64,000 bases of DNA from Isoptericola chiayiensis. GTDB lineage: Bacteria > Actinomycetota > Actinomycetes > Actinomycetales > Cellulomonadaceae. The stretch covers positions 62,001-126,000 of the forward strand of contig NZ_JABEZT010000007.1 in the NCBI RefSeq assembly GCF_013149805.1. Reading direction: 5' to 3'. The notes below the pieces were generated by a model. The model was given only the letters and a program-made list of their open reading frames with translations. It was not told where the DNA came from and did no database searches. This document shows positions 56,980 through 64,000 of this stretch, one piece after another. Made by a program: the position numbers and the translations under genes. The first letter of the stretch is position 1. Every line of letters begins with the position of its first letter.

Positions 56980-57609
56980 ATGCGAACCACACGAGGTGCG
57001 GCGACGGCCGCCGCGACCCTGACCCTGCTGCTCGTCGCCGGCTGCGCCGCCGAGACCGAGCCGGCCGCGGACACCATGACGGCGTCCGAGGAGCCGATGG
57101 ACGAGACGTCGGACGACATGTCCGACGACATGTCCGACGAACCCGAGGAGGACATGGCGGAGGACCACGAGGACGACGCCATGGCGGACGACGCGGCCGA
57201 CGAGGACCTGGCTGCCGTCTACGACTTCACGGCCACCACGCTCGACGGCGAGGAGTTCTCCGGCGCCGAGCTCGCCGGCTCGCCGGCCGTGCTGTGGTTC
57301 TGGGCGCCGTGGTGCCCCACCTGCCGGGCGCAGATCCCCGCGGTGACCGCGCTGTCCGAGACCTACGGAGACGACGTGTCGGTCGTGGCGGTCGGCGGTC
57401 TCGACGACGCCGAGGCCATCAGCGCCATGGCGCAGAGCGACATCGCCGGGCCCACCCACCTGGTGGACGACGCGGGCGAGGTCTGGCAGCACTTCGGCAT
57501 GACGCAGCAGTCCACGTTCGTGGTGCTGGACGACGCCGGCGAGGTCGTGCTCGAGGGCTCGGTGCCCGCGGACGAGCTCGACGCGACCGTCGCCGACCTC
57601 GCGGGCTGA
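56980..57609 (+). CDS. TlpA-like thiol-disulfide lipoprotein with acidic Met/Asp linker
   Basis: A 209-residue exported redox lipoprotein. The signal peptide ends in the lipobox LLVAGC (Cys22). Residues about 30-75 are an acidic linker with repeated MSDD/MAED units. The thioredoxin fold follows (about 80-209) with active site WAPWCPTCRAQIPAV and the cis-Pro region QQSTFVVLDD. CcdA, encoded one base downstream, would keep it reduced. The Met/Asp-rich linker could bind metal ions, a guess. TGGAGG precedes ATG 56980. Confidence 0.88.
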   Translation: MRTTRGAATAAATLTLLLVAGCAAETEPAADTMTASEEPMDETSDDMSDDMSDEPEEDMAEDHEDDAMADDAADEDLAAVYDFTATTLDGEEFSGAELAGSPAVLWFWAPWCPTCRAQIPAVTALSETYGDDVSVVAVGGLDDAEAISAMAQSDIAGPTHLVDDAGEVWQHFGMTQQSTFVVLDDAGEVVLEGSVPADELDATVADLAG

Positions 57610-57610
57610 C

Positions 57611-58450
57611 GTGGGCGAGGGATTCGCGCTCGCCCTCGGTGCGGGCCTGGTCGCGGCGGTGAACCCCTGCGGGTTCGCGCTGCTGCCCGCCTACCTCGCC
57701 ACCCTGGTGCGGCCCGACGACGGCCGGGCCGCCGCCGTCGGGCGTGCGCTGCGCTCGACGGCGGCGCTCACCCTGGGGTTCGTGGCCGTGTTCGGCACGT
57801 TCGGGCTCGTGGTGGCGCCGGTGGCCAGCTCGGTCCAGCGCTGGCTGCCGGTCTTCACGCTGGTGCTCGGCGTCGTGCTGGCCGCGGCCGGCATCTGGGT
57901 CGTGGCCGGACGCGAGCTGCCGGGCCTGCGCGTCCTGCGCACCGGGTCGGGGCGGCCGCTGACGGACCGCTGGTGGTCCGTCGTCGGGTTCGGCGCCTCG
58001 TACGCCCTGGCGTCGCTGACGTGCACCATCGCACCGTTCCTCGCCGTCGTCGTCACGGCGTTCCGGGCCGGGTCGATCGGTCAGGGCGTCGCCCTGTTCG
58101 CCACCTACGCAGCCGGCATGGCGCTGCTGGTCGGCACGGCCGCCGTCGTCGTCGCGGTCGCGGGAGCCGGCGTCGTGGGCCGCGCCCGCAGCGCCGGTCC
58201 GGTGCTCGCCCGCGTCGGCGGCGCCATCCTGCTGATCGCCGGGCTGTACGTCGCCTGGTACGGGTTCTGGGAGCTGCGCGTGCTGTACGGCGGCGCGGGC
58301 ACCGACCCCGTGGTCGAGGGCGCCGCCGCCGTCCAGCGCTGGCTGGCCGCCACGGCCGAGGGTCTGGGCTGGGTCGGGCTGCTTGCCGTCCTGGTCGCGG
58401 TCGCCGGTGCCACGCTGGGCCTGACCTGGTGGCGTCGCCGCAGGGCATGA
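57611..58450 (+). CDS. ccdA: CcdA-type thiol-disulfide electron transporter
   Basis: A 279-residue membrane protein with six or more helices that carries reducing power from cytoplasmic thioredoxin across the membrane. The redox cysteines lie in AAVNPCGFALLPAYLA and ASLTCTIAPFLAVV, in symmetric positions of the two half-repeats. Coupled closely to the TlpA-like gene (1-bp gap) and to the peroxidase gene (4-nt overlap). Confidence 0.9.
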   Translation: MGEGFALALGAGLVAAVNPCGFALLPAYLATLVRPDDGRAAAVGRALRSTAALTLGFVAVFGTFGLVVAPVASSVQRWLPVFTLVLGVVLAAAGIWVVAGRELPGLRVLRTGSGRPLTDRWWSVVGFGASYALASLTCTIAPFLAVVVTAFRAGSIGQGVALFATYAAGMALLVGTAAVVVAVAGAGVVGRARSAGPVLARVGGAILLIAGLYVAWYGFWELRVLYGGAGTDPVVEGAAAVQRWLAATAEGLGWVGLLAVLVAVAGATLGLTWWRRRRA

Positions 58451-58941
58451 TGGGCGGCATGGACATCTACGAGATCCCGTTCGACCGGATGGACGGCACG
58501 ACCGCGACGCTGGCCGAGCACCGCGACGACGTGGTGATGGTCGTCAACGTCGCATCGCGCTGCGGCCTGACGCCGCAGTACTCGGCGCTGGAGGACCTGC
58601 AGAAGCGGTACGCCGAGCGCGGGTTCACCGTGGTCGGGTTCCCCAGCAACCAGTTCCTGCAGGAGCTGTCCACCGACGACAAGATCGCCGAGTTCTGCTC
58701 GGCCACCTACGGCGTGACGTTCCCCGTGGTGTCCAAGGTCAAGGTGAACGGCAAGAAGGCCCACCCGCTCTACCAGGAGCTGACGAGGACGCCGGACGCC
58801 GACGGTCACGACGGACGGATCCGGTGGAACTTCGAGAAGTTCCTCGTGCTGCCCGGCGGCGAGGTCCGCCGCTACTCACCCAAGACGGTGCCGGACGACC
58901 CCGCGATCGTCGAGGTCATCGAGTCGCACCTGCCGCGCTGA
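58447..58941 (+). CDS. gpx: Glutathione peroxidase family protein (Cys type)
   Basis: A 164-residue peroxidase. The catalytic triad is visible: Cys in NVASRCGLTPQYSALE, Gln in GFPSNQFLQE and Trp in IRWNFEKFLV. Cys-type bacterial members generally use thioredoxin-like donors rather than glutathione, and the neighbouring TlpA/CcdA genes fit that. ATG 58447 overlaps the ccdA stop; the in-frame ATG at 58459 (MDIYEIPF) is closer to the usual family start. The 3' end overlaps the convergent acetyltransferase by 70 bases. Confidence 0.92.
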   Translation: MMGGMDIYEIPFDRMDGTTATLAEHRDDVVMVVNVASRCGLTPQYSALEDLQKRYAERGFTVVGFPSNQFLQELSTDDKIAEFCSATYGVTFPVVSKVKVNGKKAHPLYQELTRTPDADGHDGRIRWNFEKFLVLPGGEVRRYSPKTVPDDPAIVEVIESHLPR

Positions 58942-59432
58942 GGCAGGCGCGCGGTCAGCAGCAGCCCCAGGCCGCCGGCGAACGGGACGCGGTGGAACGA
59001 CGGCGCCCGCGCGACCTCCTGGAACCCCCAGCGGCGGTGCAGCGCGATCGAGGCCGAGTTGGCGGCGTTGACGACGTAGTGCACCCGGTCGGTGCGCTCG
59101 CCGAGCCAGTCCAGCCGCGCCTCCGTCAACGCCGCACCGAGCCCGCGCCGTCGCCAGGCCGGGTGGACCGTCACCCCGCCGAGGTAGTGCCCTGCCGGCG
59201 CCGGGCCGTCGGGGCGGGCGAACAGGTGCGTCTTGGCCCAGCCGACCACCGCACCGTCGACCTCGGCGACGACGACGAGCCGCTGCGGGTCGAGCACCGC
59301 GGCCCGCACCGCGTCCGCGGTGGCGGACCGGTCCGCGGCGGCGTCGACGCGCTCGATGGCGGCCAGGTCCTCGACCGTGGCCGTCCGGACCGCGAGGCCG
59401 CCGCCCGTCGTCGCACGCGGCACGGGGTCCAT
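58872..59432 (-). CDS. GNAT family N-acetyltransferase
   Basis: A 186-residue protein with LAVRTATVEDLAAIERVDAAAD at the start, the acetyl-CoA loop VTVHPAWRRRGLGAALTEARLDWL and NAANSASIALHRRWGFQEVARAP. Acceptor unknown. CAGGAT seven bases before ATG 59432 supports the start. The last 24 residues are encoded antisense to the end of gpx and look unconserved. Confidence 0.82.
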   Translation of the reverse strand: MDPVPRATTGGGLAVRTATVEDLAAIERVDAAADRSATADAVRAAVLDPQRLVVVAEVDGAVVGWAKTHLFARPDGPAPAGHYLGGVTVHPAWRRRGLGAALTEARLDWLGERTDRVHYVVNAANSASIALHRRWGFQEVARAPSFHRVPFAGGLGLLLTARLPQRGRCDSMTSTIAGSSGTVLGE

Positions 59433-59457
59433 GCGGACGATCCTGTCACGGTCCGGA

Positions 59458-60987
59458 TCACGCCCCGCGCGAGGCGAGCAGCTCCGCCACGGTGCCCGGC
59501 ACGGCCTCGGCCACGTCGAGCGCGGCGACCGGGCCGCCCGGGTCGGCACGTTCGGCGGCCAGGCCGTGCACGACGGCGGCACCCGCGGCGACCTCGGCGG
59601 CGAGCGCCGGGTCCTCGACCACCTCGGCGGACCGGCCGGCCAGCATGGTGCCGAGGATGCCGGCCAGGACGTCCCCCGCACCGGCGGTGGACAGCCAGGC
59701 GGGGGCGTCCGCCTGGGCGTAGGTGACGCCGTCGCCCACCACCACGGTCACGGCCCCCTTCAGCAGGATGGTCGCCCCGGTCAGCTCGTGCGCGCGGCGG
59801 GCCCAGGTCAGCGGCGCAGCCTCGACGTCGGCGCGGTGGACGTCCTCGCCGTGGCGGCGCAGCACGGTGCGCAGCTCTCCGGCGTGCGGGGTCAGCACGA
59901 ACCACGGCGGGCAGGACTCGGCGACGAAGCTGAGCCCGCCCGCGTCCACGACGGCGGGCACCGGCCCGCGCGACAGCCCGGCGAGTTCCCCGCGGGCCGC
60001 CGCCAGCCCGGCACGCCCGCGGTCGAGCTGACCGTCGTCGGCGTCGTCGGCGGTGGGCGGCACGCCCGGACCGATCACCCACGACTGGACCCGGCCGGGA
60101 GCGGTGACGACCTCGGGCCGCGCGGCCAGCACCGTGCGGGCGACGGCGTCCGGGCCGCGGTAGCGGACCATCCCGGCCCCGGTGCGCACGGCGGCGGAGG
60201 CCGCGAGCACGGCGGCCCCCGGGAACGTGGCCGTGCCGGCGACGAGGCCGACCACACCGCGGGTGTACTTGTGGTCCTCCGCGCCCGGCACGGGCCAGGT
60301 GCCGGCGACGTCCGAGGGCTCCAGGCGGCGCACGGCAGGTGGTCCGGTGAGGGTCAGGCCGATGTCGACCACGGTGAGGTCGCCGACCAGGTGCGCGGCG
60401 GGCGGCAGGAGCAGGCCGGGCTTCGCGGCCCCGAACGTGACCGTGCGGTCGGCGGCGAGCACCGGGCCGGGGACGGTCCCGTCGTCGACCCCGATGCCCG
60501 AGGGGGTGTCGACGGCGACGACCCACGGCCCCTCGCCGAGGGCGGTGACGAGCTCGGCGGCCCGGCCGCGCAGCGCCCCCGACGCGCCGATCCCGACCAG
60601 TCCGTCGAGCACGACGTCGTCCCGGGAGACCTCCGCAGCCACGTCCCGCACCCGCTCCGGCGCGGCGGCGAGATCCACGACCCGCCCGCCGGCCGCCCGC
60701 AGCGCGGCCAGGCCGCCGTCGTGCACCCGGTCCGAGGTGAGCACCGCCCGGACCGCCACGCCGCGACGGGCCAGCACGGCTCCCGCGAACAGGGCGTCGC
60801 CCCCGTTGTTGCCGGCCCCGGCCAGGACGGACACCCGGGAGCCACGCACCGACCGGCGTCGCGCGCGCAGGTCGGCCAGGACCTGGGTGGCCAGGGCGAA
60901 CGCCGCCCGGTCCATCAAGGGGACCCCGGCGGCGAGCAGCGGTTCCTCGGCGGCACGGACGTCGGCGACGGACCAGGCGGAGATCAT
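59458..60987 (-). CDS. nnr: Bifunctional NAD(P)HX epimerase/dehydratase
   Basis: Repairs hydrated NAD(P)H. The 509-residue fusion has the YjeF_N epimerase domain (about 1-215: SVLAGAGNNGGDALFAGAVLA, VDTPSGIGVDDG) and the ADP-dependent dehydratase domain (about 230-505: VVGLVAGTATFPGAAVLAASAA, VLTPHAGEL, WLSTAGAGDVLAGILGTMLAG). ATG 60987 (MISAWSVADVRAAE) is the family's usual start and follows GGGAGG by eight bases; an ATG 15 codons upstream is less likely. Confidence 0.94.
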   Translation of the reverse strand: MISAWSVADVRAAEEPLLAAGVPLMDRAAFALATQVLADLRARRRSVRGSRVSVLAGAGNNGGDALFAGAVLARRGVAVRAVLTSDRVHDGGLAALRAAGGRVVDLAAAPERVRDVAAEVSRDDVVLDGLVGIGASGALRGRAAELVTALGEGPWVVAVDTPSGIGVDDGTVPGPVLAADRTVTFGAAKPGLLLPPAAHLVGDLTVVDIGLTLTGPPAVRRLEPSDVAGTWPVPGAEDHKYTRGVVGLVAGTATFPGAAVLAASAAVRTGAGMVRYRGPDAVARTVLAARPEVVTAPGRVQSWVIGPGVPPTADDADDGQLDRGRAGLAAARGELAGLSRGPVPAVVDAGGLSFVAESCPPWFVLTPHAGELRTVLRRHGEDVHRADVEAAPLTWARRAHELTGATILLKGAVTVVVGDGVTYAQADAPAWLSTAGAGDVLAGILGTMLAGRSAEVVEDPALAAEVAAGAAVVHGLAAERADPGGPVAALDVAEAVPGTVAELLASRGA

Positions 60988-61044
60988 CCCCGCATCCTCC
61001 CGCGAGGTGCGCGCCGGTGCAGCGTCAGGCATAGGCTCTCAGTC

Positions 61045-62100
61045 ATGCGATTCGGACTCTTCATCCCGCAGGGCTGGCGGATGTCACTGACGGACGTCCC
61101 GCCGGAGCAGCACTGGGAGACGATGCTGTCTCTCCTCCACTACGCCGACAACGCCGCCGCCGGCGAGGCCGTCCCGGGCGGCGAGTTCGCCTGGGAGTCG
61201 GTGTGGGTCTACGACCACTTCCACACCGTGCCCGTGCCCAGCACCGAGGCCACCCACGAGGCCTGGTCCCTGATGGCCGCCTTCGCGGCAGCCTCCCAGC
61301 GGGTCCGCCTGGGCCAGATGTGCACGTGCATGGCCTACCGCGAACCGACCTACCTCGCCAAGGTCGCCTCGACCGTGGACACGATCTCCGGCGGCCGCGT
61401 CGAGATGGGGATCGGCGCCGGATGGTACGAGCACGAGTGGCGGGCGTACGGCTACGGCTTCCCGCGCGCGGGCGAGCGGCTGCGGGCCCTGGACGAGGGC
61501 GTGCAGATCATGGCGAACATGTGGCGCACGGGGTCCTCGGGACGTTTCGACGGCGAGCGCTACCAGGTGGACGGCGCGCTGTGCTACCCGCAGCCGCTGC
61601 AGCAGCTCCCGGTCGGTGACGGCGGCGCGAAGGTGCCCAGCATCCCGCTGTGGATCGCCGGCGGCGGGGAGAAGAAGACGCTGCGCATCGCGGCGCAGCA
61701 CGCCCAGTACACGAACTTCTCGGGCGATCCGGAGGGCTTCGACCACAAGTCGCGGATCCTCGAGCAGCACTGCGCCGACGTGGGCACGGACTTCGGGGCG
61801 ATCACCCGGTCGGCCAACTACAACGTGGTGATCGGCGAGAACCAGGCCGAGATCGACGACAAGCTCGCCTGGGTGGAGTCCCACTTCTCGCGCCACGCGC
61901 CGGGCGAGCCGGGCGAACGCGAGATCGCGAACTGGCGCAACGGCCCGCTGGTAGGCACCCCTGAGCAGATCGTGGAGACCCTCCGCAACCTGGAGGAGCG
62001 GGGCATGACGTACGCGATCACCTACTTCGCGAACGCCGTCGGCGACCGCGAGCAGATCGAGCTGTTCCAGCGGCAGGTCATCCCCGAGCTCCAGGGCTGA
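61045..62100 (+). CDS. LLM-class F420/flavin-dependent oxidoreductase
   Basis: A 351-residue luciferase-like TIM-barrel. RFGLFIPQGWRMSL, SVWVYDHFHTVPVP, VRLGQMCTCMAYREPTYLAKVASTVDTISGGRVEMGIGAGWYEHEWRAYG and PLWIAGGGEKKTLRIAAQHAQYTNF are family segments. Actinobacterial members of this type usually use F420; the substrate is unknown. TAGGCT seven bases before the ATG indicates a leaderless message. Confidence 0.9.
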   Translation: MRFGLFIPQGWRMSLTDVPPEQHWETMLSLLHYADNAAAGEAVPGGEFAWESVWVYDHFHTVPVPSTEATHEAWSLMAAFAAASQRVRLGQMCTCMAYREPTYLAKVASTVDTISGGRVEMGIGAGWYEHEWRAYGYGFPRAGERLRALDEGVQIMANMWRTGSSGRFDGERYQVDGALCYPQPLQQLPVGDGGAKVPSIPLWIAGGGEKKTLRIAAQHAQYTNFSGDPEGFDHKSRILEQHCADVGTDFGAITRSANYNVVIGENQAEIDDKLAWVESHFSRHAPGEPGEREIANWRNGPLVGTPEQIVETLRNLEERGMTYAITYFANAVGDREQIELFQRQVIPELQG

Positions 62101-62149
62101 CGACCCGCGCTCCCGTCCGGGCCCGGCCCTCGAGACCACCCCCCGCGCT

Positions 62150-62244
62150 GCGCCGAGATACCGGTGCGTCGCTCAGATACCGGTGCGTCGCCGTCGTCGA
62201 CGTCGACCGTCCGGTATCTCGGCGACGGAGCGGTATCTCGGCGC
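62150..62244. repeat. Third palindromic element with paired 19-nt-spaced cores
   Basis: Outer arms GCGCCGAGATACCG (62150-62163) and CGGTATCTCGGCGC (62231-62244) pair perfectly over 14 bp; inner arms at 62168-62183 and 62211-62226 pair with two mismatches. Each side has two copies of the core AGATACC or its complement 19 nt apart. Design and terminal CGCCGAGAT match the 75-nt palindromes at 27.5 and 28.6 kb, but the core differs. It ends three bases from the stop codon of the copper gene. Confidence 0.75.
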
Positions 62245-62247
62245 GCG

Positions 62248-63939
62248 TCAGGGGCGGCTGCCCGGGCCGGGCACCACGAAGGTGACCGTCCGCACGGGGT
62301 TGTCGAACTCGGTGGTGCGCAGGGAGACCTGGACCGTCCACTCCCCGGCGGTCGGCAGCACCACGTCCCCGGCGTAGACGCCGGGGCCCAGCGACCTCAC
62401 GGGGACCTCGCCGAGGTCGACGCCCTCCGACCGGAGGCTCAGTCGTGGCGCGTCGTACCCCTCCACCGGCTCGCCGGCGGCGTCGGTCATCGCGACGGAG
62501 ACCGTCGCCGGCCCGATGGCCACCGGGTCCAGACCGACCTCTGCCCGGACGTCGTCCAGCAGGACCTGCTCCGAAGCGCCCTGCGACGACACCGCCCCGG
62601 CCGTGAGGTCGCCGCTCGGCTCCGGGCTGCGGTCGACCAGGAAGCCCGTGACCAGCAGGACCGCGACCAGGACGCCCGCCTCGGCGCGCGTGGCGCGGAT
62701 CAGGAGGGTCGACGGCGCACGCCGGTCGCGCCGTCGGGTGGCGGCACGCAGGCGCGGCACCAGGACAAGGCGGTTCCAGGTGGCGACGGCGATCGCCACG
62801 AGTGCGGCGAGGACCTTGACCAGGAGGATCGGACCGTAGCCGGTCCCCAGGAGCGCCTCCCAGGTCTCGGCCACGCGCCAGGCCAGGAACGTTCCTGCGA
62901 CGACCAGCACGGCCAGCGCTGCGGCGGCCCACGTCGAGAAGCGGGCGAGCACGACGGCGCCCGTGTCGTCACGGGTCAGGTCGCCGAGGACGAGGGCGAG
63001 CGCGACCACGCCGCCCAGCCACAGGGCTCCCGCCCCGACGTGGAGCACGTCCACGAGGATCACCAGCGCCTCGGGCGTGGCGGCTCGCGTGTGGCCGGTG
63101 AACGCCGGCGCGACGACGGCGGTGCCGGCGCCGACGAGGACCCCGACGACGTGCTTCCTGTCGGGCGCCCCTCCCCGCGGGAGCGACCGCACCGCGAGGA
63201 TGAGCCCGGCAACCACCACGGCCGGCACGAAGTACTCCGACGGCGCGAGGACCGTCCAGGTGGACGGCTCGGCGAGTGCCGACAGCGGCGCGCCGAGCTG
63301 GTACAGCGCGATCAGCGGGACGGCCGCAAGCCAGCCGACCGCCGCGACCGCCGCCGCGACGGGGACCACGGGACGGAGCCGGGAGCGCGCACCGTCGCCG
63401 CGGCGGTCACGCGGAAGGAAGAGGACCGCGAAGGTTGCCGTGCCGGCGGCCACGAGGAGGCCCAGGTATCCGACCCCGCGGACCAGGCTGAGCACGACGG
63501 GAGCCGAGTCGTCGACCTCCGCACCCGCGCTCGGGACCGTCACCACGTCGCTGGGGGCACCCACGGAGAAGGTCAAGGAACCGCCGATCGGGTGTCCGTC
63601 CTCCGAGACGAGCCGCCAGAGCACCACGAGCGTGCCGTCGGAGACCTCCTCGTCGATGTCGACGAAGAGCTGCGACGCGCTCACCGAGGCCGACGACGCC
63701 ACCTCCGTCCCGGTCGCGTCGAACACCTTGATCCCGGCCGGGACGCCGATCACCGACTCGTCGAAGGTGAACGTGACCCGCTCGGGAGCGACGTCGAGCA
63801 CCGCTCCCTCGACCGGGTCGGTGCTCAGGAGCGTGGCGTGGGCGACGGAGCTGCCGGCCGGTCCCAGGACGAGTGCGCCGACGACGGCCAGCAGGAGGCA
63901 CCAGAGTCCTGCTCGCCGTCCCGCGCGCCGAGGGTTCAC
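62248..63939 (-). CDS. CopC-CopD copper import/resistance fusion protein (YcnJ-like)
   Basis: A 563-residue membrane protein. After a signal peptide ending SSVA, mature residue 1 would be His (HATLLSTDPVEG), the Cu(II)-binding end of CopC; a second conserved His is in SEDGHPIGGSLTFSVG. A CopD domain of about eight helices (about 150-445) includes HVGAGALWLGGVVALALVLGDL. The C-terminal beta domain (about 455-560) resembles YtkA/FixH. Fusions of this type import copper or protect against it. Overlaps the upstream membrane-anchored gene by 4 nt. Confidence 0.92.
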   Translation of the reverse strand: MNPRRAGRRAGLWCLLLAVVGALVLGPAGSSVAHATLLSTDPVEGAVLDVAPERVTFTFDESVIGVPAGIKVFDATGTEVASSASVSASQLFVDIDEEVSDGTLVVLWRLVSEDGHPIGGSLTFSVGAPSDVVTVPSAGAEVDDSAPVVLSLVRGVGYLGLLVAAGTATFAVLFLPRDRRGDGARSRLRPVVPVAAAVAAVGWLAAVPLIALYQLGAPLSALAEPSTWTVLAPSEYFVPAVVVAGLILAVRSLPRGGAPDRKHVVGVLVGAGTAVVAPAFTGHTRAATPEALVILVDVLHVGAGALWLGGVVALALVLGDLTRDDTGAVVLARFSTWAAAALAVLVVAGTFLAWRVAETWEALLGTGYGPILLVKVLAALVAIAVATWNRLVLVPRLRAATRRRDRRAPSTLLIRATRAEAGVLVAVLLVTGFLVDRSPEPSGDLTAGAVSSQGASEQVLLDDVRAEVGLDPVAIGPATVSVAMTDAAGEPVEGYDAPRLSLRSEGVDLGEVPVRSLGPGVYAGDVVLPTAGEWTVQVSLRTTEFDNPVRTVTFVVPGPGSRP

Positions 63940-64000
63940 CGGTGTCCGCGGCGTCGGATCATGACCGCGACGATCGCCAGGGCGCCGACGACGGCGGCGC
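63936..64000 (-). CDS. C-terminal end of a membrane-anchored protein (possibly YcnI-like)
   Basis: Only the last 21 codons are in the window: a hydrophobic helix (AAVVGALAIVAVMI) and the basic end RRRGHR. Such a single C-terminal anchor just before a copC-copD gene is usual for YcnI-type copper-binding proteins, and the 4-nt overlap indicates one operon. The name is inferred from context only. Confidence 0.5.
   Translation of the reverse strand, partial: AAVVGALAIVAVMIRRRGHR

Overview
This window comes from a very GC-rich chromosome (coding third positions are almost all G or C) of a Gram-positive actinobacterium. A WhiB3/WhiD-type regulator, a GuaB3 paralogue next to GuaB, PspC-domain signalling proteins, an LLM-class oxidoreductase and many actinobacterial -10 boxes placed directly in front of start codons all fit. 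Gene content is most like Micrococcales of the Cellulomonas/Promicromonospora kind; the genus is a guess. The region is chromosomal backbone: no phage, insertion sequence, CRISPR array, tRNA or rRNA gene was seen, and genes are packed with many 4-nt GTGA/ATGA overlaps.

Layout. 1-5.3 kb: PcrA helicase (cut by the window edge), a DUF389 membrane protein, an ElaA-type acetyltransferase and two small membrane proteins. 5.4-10.3 kb: an assimilatory sulfur operon (sulfite reductase, APS reductase, siroheme synthase, sirohydrochlorin chelatase) preceded by a 33-codon leader peptide ending in a cysteine-rich tail, a probable cysteine-sensing attenuator. 10.4-14.4 kb: a two-component system with a PspC-domain kinase, divergent from a PspC membrane protein operon. 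14.5-19.1 kb: membrane proteins, guaA, and a lipoprotein/OmpA pair. 19.1-23.9 kb: thiamine thiazole genes (thiE; TPP riboswitch-thiO-thiS-thiG; ThiF/MoeZ). 23.9-27.5 kb: an asymmetric heterodimeric ABC exporter.

27.5-28.7 kb holds the least ordinary feature: a DUF559/Vsr-like nuclease gene flanked by two identical 75-nt palindromes. A third element with the same internal design but another sequence lies at 62.2 kb, and a three-unit 20-bp tandem repeat at 48.9 kb may be related. 28.7-36.1 kb: SURF1 and the phosphoketolase - phosphotransacetylase - acetate kinase route, with a shared dyad before xfp and pta. 36.1-39.8 kb: gluconate permease and kinase with a divergent GntR-type regulator. 39.8-47.5 kb: succinate-semialdehyde dehydrogenase, guaB3, guaB, an exonuclease, a MerR/WhiB pair and a solitary CIRCE-controlled groES. 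47.7-61.0 kb: a methyltransferase, a YbdK-type ligase and the cell-wall/t6A cluster (nnr, alr, tsaE, tsaB, rimI, tsaD), interrupted by a TlpA-CcdA-glutathione peroxidase redox module. 61.0-64 kb: an LLM oxidoreductase and a CopC-CopD copper protein with the end of its partner.

At least 15 genes show a -10-like hexamer 6-8 nt before the start codon, so leaderless translation was used to choose many starts. No gap longer than 300 bases lacks a gene; the larger intergenic stretches hold the regulatory sites and repeats listed below.
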